Source: Sphingopyxis sp. CCNWLW2
GTDB lineage: Bacteria > Pseudomonadota > Alphaproteobacteria > Sphingomonadales > Sphingomonadaceae
Direction of reading: 5' to 3'
Length of the DNA stretch: 64,000 nt
Assembly: GCF_037095755.1 (NCBI RefSeq)
Contig: NZ_JBAWKJ010000001.1
Coordinates: forward strand, 1,925,001-1,989,000
This document shows positions 44,924-53,617 of this stretch, in pieces (the stretch's first letter is position 1; the number at the start of each line of letters is the position of its first letter). Both the position numbers and the translations under genes were made by a program. The notes below the pieces were generated by a model. That model saw only the letters and a program-made list of their open reading frames with translations. It made no database searches and was not told where the DNA came from.

Positions 44924-45958
44924 ATGGAATATCGCCAACTGGGATCATCGGGGCTTCGCGTCCCCGCCTTGAGCTTCGGTACCGGGACCTTCGGCGGTCA
45001 AGGCCCGCTGTTCAGCGCCTGGGGTACCAGCGACGCCGCCGAGGCGCGGCGCCTGATCGACATCAGCCTCGATGCCGGGGTCACGCTGTTCGACACGGCC
45101 GACGTCTATTCGAACGGCGCGTCCGAAGAGATATTGGGCGAAGCGATCAAGGGGCGCCGCGATGCGGTGCTCATCTCGACCAAGACCGGGCTGCCGATGG
45201 GCGACGGGCCGCAGGATTGGGGCGCCTCGCGCGGCCGGCTGATTCGCGCGATTGAGGATGCACTGCGGCGGCTCGGCACCGACCATATCGACCTGCTCCA
45301 GCTCCACGCGTTCGACGCCTCGACCCCGGTCGACGAACTGATGGGCACGCTGGACATGTTGATCGCCGCGGGCAAGCTGCGGTACGCGGGCGTCTCCAAC
45401 TATCCGGGCTGGCAATTGATGAAGGCGCAGGCGGTCGCCGACCGCCTCGGCACCCCGCGCTTCGTCGCGCACCAGGTCTATTATTCGCTGATCGGGCGCG
45501 CCTATGAGGCCGATCTGATGCCGCTTGCCGCCGATCAGGGAGTCGGTGCGCTGGTGTGGAGCCCGCTCGGCTGGGGCCGCCTGACCGGCAAGATCGGGCG
45601 CGACCGCCCGATTCCCGCGGGCAGCCGCCTGCACGAAACCGAACAATTCGCGCCGCCCGTCGACGAAGACTTGCTCTACCGCGTGATCGACGCGCTCGAA
45701 GCCGTCGCCGCCGAAACCGGCAAGACGGTGCCGCAGATCGCGATCAACTGGCTGCTCCGGCGCCCAACCGTCTCGTCGGTGATCATCGGCGCGCGCAACG
45801 AGGAACAGCTGCACCAGAATCTCGGTGCGGTCGGCTGGGCGCTCACCGCCGAACAGGTGGCCGCGCTCGACGCCGCGAGCGACGTGCTGCCGTCCTATCC
45901 GCACACCCCCTATCGGCAGCAGGCAGGGTTCGCCCGCCTGAACCCGCCACTCGTCTGA
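44924..45958 (+). CDS. Aldo/keto reductase
   Basis: The 344-residue NADPH-dependent oxidoreductase has the (beta/alpha)8 signature and catalytic residues in place: D and Y in FDTADVYSNGASEEILG, K in LISTKTGLPMG and H in DLLQLHAFD. The C-terminal NADPH-binding motif is SVIIGARNEEQLHQNL. It resembles YajO/YakC-type reductases. AAAGGGTGG precedes the ATG at 44924. The MFS gene follows after 14 bases. Confidence 0.93.
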   Translation: MEYRQLGSSGLRVPALSFGTGTFGGQGPLFSAWGTSDAAEARRLIDISLDAGVTLFDTADVYSNGASEEILGEAIKGRRDAVLISTKTGLPMGDGPQDWGASRGRLIRAIEDALRRLGTDHIDLLQLHAFDASTPVDELMGTLDMLIAAGKLRYAGVSNYPGWQLMKAQAVADRLGTPRFVAHQVYYSLIGRAYEADLMPLAADQGVGALVWSPLGWGRLTGKIGRDRPIPAGSRLHETEQFAPPVDEDLLYRVIDALEAVAAETGKTVPQIAINWLLRRPTVSSVIIGARNEEQLHQNLGAVGWALTAEQVAALDAASDVLPSYPHTPYRQQAGFARLNPPLV

Positions 45959-45972
45959 TCGGAAGAACCGAC

Positions 45973-47136
45973 ATGAAAATCAACTTTCCCCTCCTTGCGC
46001 TCGCGACCGGTGCCTTTGGCATCGGCATCACCGAATTCGCGCCGATGGGCCTCTTGCCCGATATGGCCGAGGGGCTGGGGGTCTCGATCCCCGCCGCCGG
46101 GCTGCTCGTCTCGGCCTATGCGCTCGGCGTGCTGATCGGTGCGCCATTGATGACGCTCACCACCGCAAGGATGAACCGGCGCACCCTGCTGATCGGCCTG
46201 ATGGCGATCTTCACGCTCGGCAATTTCCTGTCGGCGATCGCGGGCGACTACACGACGCTGATGGTTGCGCGCGTGATCACGTCGCTCAACCATGGCGCCT
46301 TTTTCGGCGTCGGCTCGGTCGTCGCGGCGAGCCTCGTCGCGCCCGAAAAGCGCGCGAGCGCGGTCGCGGCGATGTTCATGGGACTGACGCTCGCCAATGT
46401 CATCGGCGTGCCGCTCGCGCCGTGGATCGGCGAGACCTTCGGCTGGCGCACCGCGTTCGGCGCGATTGCGATCTGGGGCCTGATCACGATGGCCGCGCTC
46501 CGTTTCGCACTCCCCGATATCCCGCGTGCCGAGGGCGGCAACATGCTCGCGGAGCTGGGTGTATTGAAGCGCCGCGAGGTGCTCGTCGCGCTCGCGCTCA
46601 CCGCGATCGGTTCGGCCGCGATGTTCACCGTCTTCACCTATATCGCGCCGATCCTGACCGAAGCGACGGGGGCAGGGACCTTGTTCGTCACCGCGATGCT
46701 GGTGATCTACGGGCTCGGGTTGACCATCGGCAACTGGCTCGGCGGTATCTTCGCCGATCGTTCGATCGACCGCACCTTGATCGTCTCGCTCGCCGGGCTT
46801 GCGGCGATGCTAATCCTGTTTGCTGTCACAATGTATTCGCCGATCGCGGCGGCGGTCACGATCTTCCTGTGGGGCGTCGCGACCTTCGCCATCGTCCCGC
46901 CGCTCCAGATGCGCGTTATGGAGGCGGCCTCCGATGCGCCCAACCTCGCCTCGGCGGTCAATATCGGCGCGTTCAACCTCGGCAATGCGATCGGTGCCGC
47001 GGTCGGGGGCGGGGTAATCGGCCTCGGCCTTGGCTTTCCGGCGGTGTCGATCGCCGGCGCCGCGATGGCGGTCGCCGGGCTAGCAATCGTGCTCGCGTCA
47101 CGGCAACGCGCTGCCCCGGCGCTCGCGCAGGCCTGA
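45973..47136 (+). CDS. MFS transporter, AraJ/YdhP-like efflux type
   Basis: The 387-residue membrane protein has twelve helices. TEFAPMGLLPDMAEGLGVS in helix 1 and the loop with TARMNRRTLL are typical of the AraJ/chloramphenicol-efflux (DHA1) group. It is 14 bases after the aldo/keto reductase gene under the same likely LysR control, which suggests detoxification and export of one compound. Confidence 0.92.
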   Translation: MKINFPLLALATGAFGIGITEFAPMGLLPDMAEGLGVSIPAAGLLVSAYALGVLIGAPLMTLTTARMNRRTLLIGLMAIFTLGNFLSAIAGDYTTLMVARVITSLNHGAFFGVGSVVAASLVAPEKRASAVAAMFMGLTLANVIGVPLAPWIGETFGWRTAFGAIAIWGLITMAALRFALPDIPRAEGGNMLAELGVLKRREVLVALALTAIGSAAMFTVFTYIAPILTEATGAGTLFVTAMLVIYGLGLTIGNWLGGIFADRSIDRTLIVSLAGLAAMLILFAVTMYSPIAAAVTIFLWGVATFAIVPPLQMRVMEAASDAPNLASAVNIGAFNLGNAIGAAVGGGVIGLGLGFPAVSIAGAAMAVAGLAIVLASRQRAAPALAQA

Positions 47137-47175
47137 CGATTGCCATTTCGGCGGCAGAGCCTATGCCATCGCGGT

Positions 47176-47838
47176 ATGAAAGCCGAAATTCTCGCTGTCC
47201 TGCTTGGCAAGGTCCGCCCTTTCCGCGGTGACGATGAACCGAGCGCCATCGGCAAGCTGCCGGTCGCGGACTTGGTCGCCGTCGGCGCGATGGGCCTTGC
47301 CGGCGACGAGCAGGCCGACCGGACGGTGCATGGCGGTATCGACAAGGCGATCCATCATTATCCCGCCGATCATTATGACTGGTGGCGCGGGTATCTGGGC
47401 GATGCGCCGCTGCTCGACGCGCCCGGCGCGTTCGGCGAAAATATTTCGACGACCGGTTTCGATGAGGAAAATGTCTTTCTCGGCGACCGCTTCCGCCTCG
47501 GCACCGCGCTCGTCGAAGTGACGCAGGCGCGCCAGCCGTGCTGGAAACTCGACCACCGGTTTCAGGCCAAGGGGGTAATGGCGCAGGTCGTGAAGACGCG
47601 GCGGACGGGCTGGTATTACCGCGTGCTCGAACCCGGACAGGTGCGGGCGGGCGATGCGCTCGACCTCGTCGAACGGCCCTATCCCGAATGGCCGCTGGCG
47701 TCGCTGTTCGCCTTGCTGATCGGCGGCGAGGCAAAGGATCGTCCCGCGGACCTGCGCGCGCTCCGCGACGTGCCCGTGCTCGCCGAAACATGGAAGGTAA
47801 GGCGTGCCAAGCTCGCCGAGCAGTTCGGCGCGGATTAG
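47176..47838 (+). CDS. MOSC domain protein, YiiM-like
   Basis: The 220-residue protein has a MOSC domain (about 25-160) with the conserved cysteine in QARQPCWKLDHRF, and a C-terminal helical part as in YiiM. YiiM-type proteins use molybdenum cofactor to reduce N-hydroxylated compounds such as 6-hydroxylaminopurine. The ATG at 47176 follows the MFS stop after 39 bases. It may depend on the cofactor genes a few kb upstream. Confidence 0.9.
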   Translation: MKAEILAVLLGKVRPFRGDDEPSAIGKLPVADLVAVGAMGLAGDEQADRTVHGGIDKAIHHYPADHYDWWRGYLGDAPLLDAPGAFGENISTTGFDEENVFLGDRFRLGTALVEVTQARQPCWKLDHRFQAKGVMAQVVKTRRTGWYYRVLEPGQVRAGDALDLVERPYPEWPLASLFALLIGGEAKDRPADLRALRDVPVLAETWKVRRAKLAEQFGAD

Positions 47839-47849
47839 ACCATCGCTCA

Positions 47850-47875
47850 TTCATTCCGGCTTTCGCGGGAATGAC
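47850..47875. repeat. Degraded REP-type palindrome
   Basis: Arms TCATTCC and GGGAATGA around CGGCTTTCGC form an imperfect copy of the palindrome at 35124-35152. It lies between convergent genes. Confidence 0.55.
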
Positions 47876-47885
47876 GAAATCAGGG

Positions 47886-49403
47886 CTATGCGGACTGCGC
47901 GAGGGGGCGTTTGGCTTCGAGCCAGGCGGCGAGCTTCGCGACCTCATCGTCGCTGAAATGCAGCCCCAGCTTGCTTCTCCGCCATAATATATCGTCGGTC
48001 GTGCGCGCCCATTCGCGGCCAACCATCCACTGCACCTCGGCGGCGCTGAGCCCATGCGCGATCTCGCCGCCGAGTGCATCCCAATCCTCGGCCTGGCCGA
48101 GCCAGGCGCACGCATCGGTGCCATAGGCCCGGGTGATGCGGTCGACCGTCGCCGCGGTCAGGAAGGGGTAAGCGAGCTTATATTCGGCCTTGAGCGCCGC
48201 CACGCCGTTCGTCGGGAAATCGCCGCCGGGAAGCGGCGCCTTGGCGGTCCAATGCTTGGCCGACAGCGCCTCAACATGATCGACAAGTTCGTCGACCGCG
48301 GCCTCGGCGACATGGCGATAACTGGTGATCTTGCCGCCATAGATGGTGAGCAGCGGAGCGCCCTCGGTGAGGTCGAGGTCGATGCGATAGCCGCGCGTTG
48401 CGGCTTCGGGGCGGCCCGATCCGTCCTCGATCAGCGGCCGCACGCCCGAATAGGTCCACACGACATCGGCCGGGGTGACGGAGGTTCGAAAATAGAGGCT
48501 GGCACCTTCGCACAGATAGGCGATTTCCTCGTCGCTCGCCTTCGCCTCGCTCGCCGGCCCGTCATGGTCCTGATCGGTCGTCCCGATCAGCGTGAAGTCG
48601 CGCTCATAGGGGATGGCGAAGAAGATGCGTCCGTCGGGAAGCTGGAAGAAATAGGCATAGTCATGCTCGAAGACCTTGCGCACGACGATATGCGAGCCGC
48701 GTACCAGCCGCATCTGATGGTCGGGTTCGGCGTCGGCGCGCTTCAGCAGGTCGAGCACCGCTGGACCCGCTGCATTCACGACACTGCGCCCGGTGAATCG
48801 ATATTGATGCCCCTGATCGTCGCTCGCGTCGACGATCCACAGGCCATCCTCGCAGCGCAGCATGTCTGCGCGCGTCCGCGTGCGGACGCGGGCGCCATGC
48901 TCGGCGGCATCGCGCGCGTTGAGCGCGACCAGCCGCGCATCGTCGGCCCAGCCGTCCGAATATTCGAAGCCGTGCACATATTGCGGCTGCAGCGGTCCGC
49001 CCGCAATATGGCGACGCAGGTCGACCGAGCGCGTCGCGGGCAGTTTCTTGCGGCCCCCGATATGGTCGTAGAGGAAGAGGCCGAGCCGCAGCAGCCAGCG
49101 CGGACGCAGCCCGTCGCGATACGGCAGGACGAAACGCAGCGGGCGGATGATGTGCGGCGCGATGCCCCACAATATTTCGCGTTCCTTCAATGCCTCGCGG
49201 ACGAGGCCGAATTCATAATGTTCGAGGTAGCGCAGCCCGCCGTGGATCAGCTTGGTCGACTTCGACGAGGTGCCTTGAGCCAGATCGCCCGCCTCGAGCA
49301 GCAGCACCCGCGCGCCGCGTCCGGCGGCGTCGCGCGCGACCCCCGCGCCGTTGACGCCGCCGCCGACGACGATGACATCATAGGGCGAGGGAACGTCGTT
49401 CAT
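47886..49403 (-). CDS. glpD: Glycerol-3-phosphate dehydrogenase, aerobic FAD type
   Basis: The 505-residue membrane-associated flavoenzyme oxidises glycerol-3-phosphate to dihydroxyacetone phosphate and reduces quinone. The FAD-binding motif GGGVNGAGVARDAAGRG is at 14-30, and GTSSKSTKLIHGGLRYLEHYEF is the family signature. Start chosen at MNDVPSPYDVIV (49403); the frame upstream crosses the spacer. It diverges from zwf and lies near the lipid operon that contains gpsA, the enzyme of the reverse reaction. Confidence 0.96.
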   Translation of the reverse strand: MNDVPSPYDVIVVGGGVNGAGVARDAAGRGARVLLLEAGDLAQGTSSKSTKLIHGGLRYLEHYEFGLVREALKEREILWGIAPHIIRPLRFVLPYRDGLRPRWLLRLGLFLYDHIGGRKKLPATRSVDLRRHIAGGPLQPQYVHGFEYSDGWADDARLVALNARDAAEHGARVRTRTRADMLRCEDGLWIVDASDDQGHQYRFTGRSVVNAAGPAVLDLLKRADAEPDHQMRLVRGSHIVVRKVFEHDYAYFFQLPDGRIFFAIPYERDFTLIGTTDQDHDGPASEAKASDEEIAYLCEGASLYFRTSVTPADVVWTYSGVRPLIEDGSGRPEAATRGYRIDLDLTEGAPLLTIYGGKITSYRHVAEAAVDELVDHVEALSAKHWTAKAPLPGGDFPTNGVAALKAEYKLAYPFLTAATVDRITRAYGTDACAWLGQAEDWDALGGEIAHGLSAAEVQWMVGREWARTTDDILWRRSKLGLHFSDDEVAKLAAWLEAKRPLAQSA

Positions 49404-49433
49404 GGTGCGGTTTCCTAAGCCAAGTCGGCCGCG

Positions 49434-49473
49434 CTTGCCAATGGCAAGACATCGTATGCGGCTTACGTATGCG
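49434..49473. promoter_or_regulatory. Palindrome and direct repeat between glpD and zwf
   Basis: The spacer holds a perfect 15-bp palindrome CTTGCCA-A-TGGCAAG (49434-49448), then two copies of CGTATGCG (49453-49460 and 49466-49473). Their place between divergent carbon-metabolism genes suggests operator sites. I cannot assign a regulator. Confidence 0.45.
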
Positions 49474-49530
49474 CGTTGCATTCGCTTCGTGTATCGCCCA
49501 ATTCTTTGCAGATAATCCAAGGGGACGAAT

Positions 49531-50994
49531 GTGAGCGTGAAAGTCGAAACATTGGTGTTGTTCGGCGCGACGGGCGACCTGGCGCAGCGCATGCTCTTTC
49601 CCTCGCTTTACAATCTCCACCTCGACGGGCTGCTTGCCGATGCGCTGACGATCATCGGATCGGGGCGCTCGAAGATGGATCGCGCGGCGTTTCAGGCGCA
49701 GGTCCGCGACGCGCTGACCGAGCATTTGCTCGCCGACCGGATCGAGGAAACGGGCGTCGCGGCGTTCCTCGATCGCATCGATTATTGCGCGATCGATGCC
49801 GGTGCCGGCACCGGATATGATGAACTTGCCGCGCTGCTCGGCGACCGCATGGGCCGCCCGATCGGTGTCTACCTCTCGACCCCGCCGTCGATGTTCGGCC
49901 CGATCGCGCAGGGGCTGAAGGCCGCAGGCATCGCCTGCGCCGAATGCCGCATCGCGATGGAAAAGCCGATCGGCCACGACTTGGCCTCGTCGCGCGACGT
50001 CAATGCGCAGGTCGGCGATGCCTTTGCCGAGGACCGCGTCTTCCGCATCGACCATTATCTCGGCAAGGAAACGGTGCAGAACCTGCTGGCGCTGCGCTTT
50101 GCCAATATGCTCTTCGAGCCGCTGTGGAACGCGCAGGCGATCGATCATGTCCAGATCACCGTCGCCGAAACCGTCGGGCTCGAAGGCCGCGTGTCCTATT
50201 ATGACGGCGTCGGCGCATTGAAGGACATGGTGCAGAACCATATGCTCCAGCTGCTCGCGATCATCGCGATGGAGCCACCGTCGAGCGTGTCGTCGACCGC
50301 GGTGCGCGACGAGAAGGTGAAGTTGCTCCGCAGCTTGCGCAAGATGACCGCCGCCGACGTCAAGGCGCATAGCGTCAAGGGCCAGTACACCAGCGGTGCG
50401 GTGAACGGCGGCGCTGTCGCGGGCTATGCCGACGAACTCGGCAATCCGTCGAACACCGAAACCTTCGTCGCGCTCAAGGCCTATATCGACAATTGGCGCT
50501 GGAAGGGTGTGCCCTTCTACCTGCGCACGGGCAAGCGCATGCCGCAGCGCAAGTCGGAGGTGCTGATCCAGTTCAAGCCGGTGCCGCACAATATCTTCGC
50601 GCGCGTCGGCGCGGGCAAGCTCGATGCGAACAGCATGATCATCAACCTCCAGCCTGAGGAGAATATCCGCGTCAAGGTGATGGCGAAACAGCCCGGGCTC
50701 GACCGCGACGGCGTGAAGCTGAAAGAGGTGACGATGGACGTCTCGCTCTCGCACAGCTTTGCCGGCGAGCGGCGGCGGATCGCGTACGAGCGCCTGCTGC
50801 TCGACTTCATCGAGGGCGACCAGACTTTGTTCGTGCGCCGCGACGAGGTCGAGGCGCAGTGGCAGTGGATCGATTCGATCCGCGACGCCTGGGCCGAAGT
50901 CGACATGGCGCCGCAGAATTACACCGCGGGCAGCTGGGGCCCGTCGAGCGCAATCGCGCTGATCGAGCGCGATGGAGCGAGCTGGCATGACTGA
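49531..50994 (+). CDS. zwf: Glucose-6-phosphate 1-dehydrogenase
   Basis: The 487-residue enzyme starts the Entner-Doudoroff route by oxidising glucose-6-phosphate with NAD(P). The cofactor motif GATGDLAQR is at 12-20 and the active-site peptide RIDHYLGKE at 172-180. The start is GTG at 49531, with AAGGGGA a few bases before it. The 3' end overlaps edd by 8 nt. Confidence 0.97.
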   Translation: MSVKVETLVLFGATGDLAQRMLFPSLYNLHLDGLLADALTIIGSGRSKMDRAAFQAQVRDALTEHLLADRIEETGVAAFLDRIDYCAIDAGAGTGYDELAALLGDRMGRPIGVYLSTPPSMFGPIAQGLKAAGIACAECRIAMEKPIGHDLASSRDVNAQVGDAFAEDRVFRIDHYLGKETVQNLLALRFANMLFEPLWNAQAIDHVQITVAETVGLEGRVSYYDGVGALKDMVQNHMLQLLAIIAMEPPSSVSSTAVRDEKVKLLRSLRKMTAADVKAHSVKGQYTSGAVNGGAVAGYADELGNPSNTETFVALKAYIDNWRWKGVPFYLRTGKRMPQRKSEVLIQFKPVPHNIFARVGAGKLDANSMIINLQPEENIRVKVMAKQPGLDRDGVKLKEVTMDVSLSHSFAGERRRIAYERLLLDFIEGDQTLFVRRDEVEAQWQWIDSIRDAWAEVDMAPQNYTAGSWGPSSAIALIERDGASWHD

Positions 50995-52828
50995 TCTGAA
51001 CCCCGTAATCGCCAAGGTTACCGACCGCATCATCGAGCGCAGCGCACCGCGCCGCGCCGCCTATCTGGACCTGATGGACCGCCAGCGCGAGGCGGGAACC
51101 AATCGCGGCAATCTGTCGTGCGGCAACCTCGCCCACGCCTTTGCCGCGGCGGGTGAGGACAAACCCGTCATCCGCACCGGCGCGGCGATGAATATCGGCA
51201 TCGTCACCAGCTACAACGACATGCTCTCGGCGCATCAGCCGTACGGCCGCTATCCCGAGCAGATCAAACTCTTCGCGCGCGAAGTCGGCGCCACCGCGCA
51301 GGTCGCGGGCGGTGTTCCCGCGATGTGCGACGGGGTGACGCAGGGGCAGGCGGGCATGGACCTGTCATTGTTCAGCCGCGACAATATCGCGCAGGGTACG
51401 GTGATCGCGCTCAGCCATGCGATGTTCGAGGGCGCGCTGCTGCTCGGCATCTGCGACAAGATCGTCCCCGGCCTGCTGATCGGTGCGCTGCGCTTCGGCC
51501 ATCTGCCGCAGATCCTGATCCCGGCGGGGCCGATGCCGTCGGGGCTCGCGAACAAGGAAAAGCAACGCGTCCGCCAGCTTTATGCCGAGGGCAAGGCGAC
51601 CCGCGACGAATTGCTCGAGGCCGAGGCTGCCTCCTATCACGGTGCGGGCACCTGCACCTTCTACGGCACCGCGAACTCGAACCAGATGATGATGGAGCTG
51701 ATGGGGCTCCACGTCCCCGGCAGCGCCTTCACCAACCCCGGCACCAAGCTGCGCCAGGAACTGACGCGTGCCGCGGCGCATCGCGTTGCCGCGATCGGCT
51801 GGGACGGCGACGATTATCGTCCGCTGGCGCGCTGCATCGACGAGAAGGCGATCGTCAACGCCGCGATCGGCCTGCTCGCGACCGGCGGCTCGACCAACCA
51901 TGCGATCCATCTGCCCGCAATCGCGCGCGCGGCGGGGATCATCATCGACTGGCAGGATTTCGACGAGCTGAGCCACGCGGTGCCGCTGCTCGCGCGTGTT
52001 TATCCGAACGGGGCGGGCGATGTGAACAATTTCCATGCCGCGGGCGGCATCGGCTATGTCGTGCGCGAACTGCTCGGCGCGGGTCTGCTGCACGGCGATG
52101 TGCTCACCGTCGGCGGGACGATGGCCGATTATGCGTCGGAGCCGGTGCTGGTGAACGATGAACTCCACTGGCAGGCCGCGCCCGCCGAGAGCCGCGACGA
52201 CACCATGCTCCGCCCCGCTGCGGCGCCTTTTTCGCCCGACGGCGGGATGCGGTTGCTCGCGGGCAATCTCGGCCGCGCGATCATCAAGACGAGCGCGGTT
52301 GCCGAGGACCGCTGGACGATCGAGGCGCCGTGCCGGATCTTCGACACGCAGGACGCGGTGCTGGCGGCGTTCAAGGCGGGCGAACTCGAACGCGACGTCA
52401 TCGTCGTCGTGCGCTTCCAGGGGCCGCGCGCCAACGGCATGCCGGAACTGCACAAGCTCACCCCCGCGCTCGGCGTTTTGCAGGACCGCGGTTTCCGCGT
52501 CGCCCTGCTCACCGACGGCCGCATGTCGGGCGCGAGCGGCAAGGTGCCCGCGGTGATCCATCTCTCGCCCGAAGCCTTGCCCGGCATCGACGGCGTCAGC
52601 GGCCCGCTCGCCTTCCTCGTCGACGGTGACATCGTCCGCGTCTGTGCCCGCAAGGGCGAAGTGCTCGCGCTCGTCGATCCCGATGTCTGGGCCGCGCGCA
52701 GTCCGGCCGTCCCGCCGCCGCCCGCGGTCGGCGTCGGCCGCGAACTGTTCGCGCTGTTTCGCCACCATGCCGACGAAGCCGAAAAAGGCGGATCGGCAGT
52801 GCTCGCGGCGATGGAAACGGTCGTCTGA
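50987..52828 (+). CDS. edd: Phosphogluconate dehydratase
   Basis: The 613-residue IlvD/Edd-family iron-sulfur dehydratase turns 6-phosphogluconate into 2-keto-3-deoxy-6-phosphogluconate. Conserved blocks include [39 protein letters not shown] and [18 protein letters not shown]. The ATG sits 8 nt inside zwf. No gene for 6-phosphogluconolactonase lies between them. Confidence 0.97.
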   Translation: MTDLNPVIAKVTDRIIERSAPRRAAYLDLMDRQREAGTNRGNLSCGNLAHAFAAAGEDKPVIRTGAAMNIGIVTSYNDMLSAHQPYGRYPEQIKLFAREVGATAQVAGGVPAMCDGVTQGQAGMDLSLFSRDNIAQGTVIALSHAMFEGALLLGICDKIVPGLLIGALRFGHLPQILIPAGPMPSGLANKEKQRVRQLYAEGKATRDELLEAEAASYHGAGTCTFYGTANSNQMMMELMGLHVPGSAFTNPGTKLRQELTRAAAHRVAAIGWDGDDYRPLARCIDEKAIVNAAIGLLATGGSTNHAIHLPAIARAAGIIIDWQDFDELSHAVPLLARVYPNGAGDVNNFHAAGGIGYVVRELLGAGLLHGDVLTVGGTMADYASEPVLVNDELHWQAAPAESRDDTMLRPAAAPFSPDGGMRLLAGNLGRAIIKTSAVAEDRWTIEAPCRIFDTQDAVLAAFKAGELERDVIVVVRFQGPRANGMPELHKLTPALGVLQDRGFRVALLTDGRMSGASGKVPAVIHLSPEALPGIDGVSGPLAFLVDGDIVRVCARKGEVLALVDPDVWAARSPAVPPPPAVGVGRELFALFRHHADEAEKGGSAVLAAMETVV

Positions 52829-52837
52829 GACCAACCC

Positions 52838-52922
52838 GCTTGTCCTGAGCTTGTCGAAGGACCGTCCTTCCCGTTGAACGGGTCGAGAAAAGAACAGCCC
52901 TTCGACAAGCTCAGGGCGAACG
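52838..52922. repeat. REP-type inverted repeat inside the edd-eda spacer
   Basis: Arms GTCCTGAGCTTGTCGAAGG and CCTTCGACAAGCTCAGG are about 40 bases apart, with a small inner CCGTTGAACGG hairpin. This sequence family is frequent in sphingomonads. It lies within what should be one transcript, so it may tune eda expression or mRNA decay. Confidence 0.8.
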
Positions 52923-52931
52923 GAGATTGAA

Positions 52932-53555
52932 ATGTCGGATTCAGGTATCGAGCAAATCATGCGTTTGGCGCCGGTAATCCCGGTGATCGTCATCGACCGC
53001 ATCGAGGATGCGGTGCCGATGGCTGAGGCGCTCGTTGCGGGCGGCCTCAAGGTGCTCGAAGTGACGATGCGCACCCCCGCCGCGCTCGACGCGATCGCCG
53101 CGATGAAGACGGTGCCGGGCGCGGTGGTCGGCGCGGGGACGGTGCTCAACCCCCGGATGCTGAAAGACGCCATCGACGCGGGCTCCGAATTCATCGTCTC
53201 GCCGGGCCTCACCGACAGCCTCGGCGAAGCGGCGGTGGCGAGCGGCATTCCCTTCCTGCCCGGCGTCGCCAATGCGTCGAACATCATGGCGGGGCTCGAC
53301 CTCGGGCTCGACAGCTTCAAATTCTTTCCTGCCGCGACGAGCGGCGGCATCCCGGCGCTGAAGGCGCTTGCCGGCCCCTTCGGCGGGATCAATTTCTGCC
53401 CCACCGGCGGAATCAGCGCCGCGACCGCGCCCGAATGGCTCGCGCTGGGTCCGGTACTCTGCGTCGGGGGCAGCTGGGTCGTCCCGTCGGGTCCGCTCGA
53501 TCCGTCCAGAATCGAAGCACTTGCGCGCGAGGCGGCTGCACTTTCGCGCCATTGA
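52932..53555 (+). CDS. eda: 2-keto-3-deoxy-6-phosphogluconate aldolase
   Basis: The 207-residue class I aldolase splits KDPG into pyruvate and glyceraldehyde-3-phosphate. The catalytic residues are visible: Glu in [10 protein letters not shown] and the Schiff-base Lys in [12 protein letters not shown]. Together with zwf and edd it completes the Entner-Doudoroff pathway, apart from the lactonase. Confidence 0.96.
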   Translation: MSDSGIEQIMRLAPVIPVIVIDRIEDAVPMAEALVAGGLKVLEVTMRTPAALDAIAAMKTVPGAVVGAGTVLNPRMLKDAIDAGSEFIVSPGLTDSLGEAAVASGIPFLPGVANASNIMAGLDLGLDSFKFFPAATSGGIPALKALAGPFGGINFCPTGGISAATAPEWLALGPVLCVGGSWVVPSGPLDPSRIEALAREAAALSRH

Positions 53556-53617
53556 TAAACGCCATCTTTACTGCCATCGTGCAGAGAAAGGCGGCAATAT
53601 AGCCGCTTGGTGGGGAG

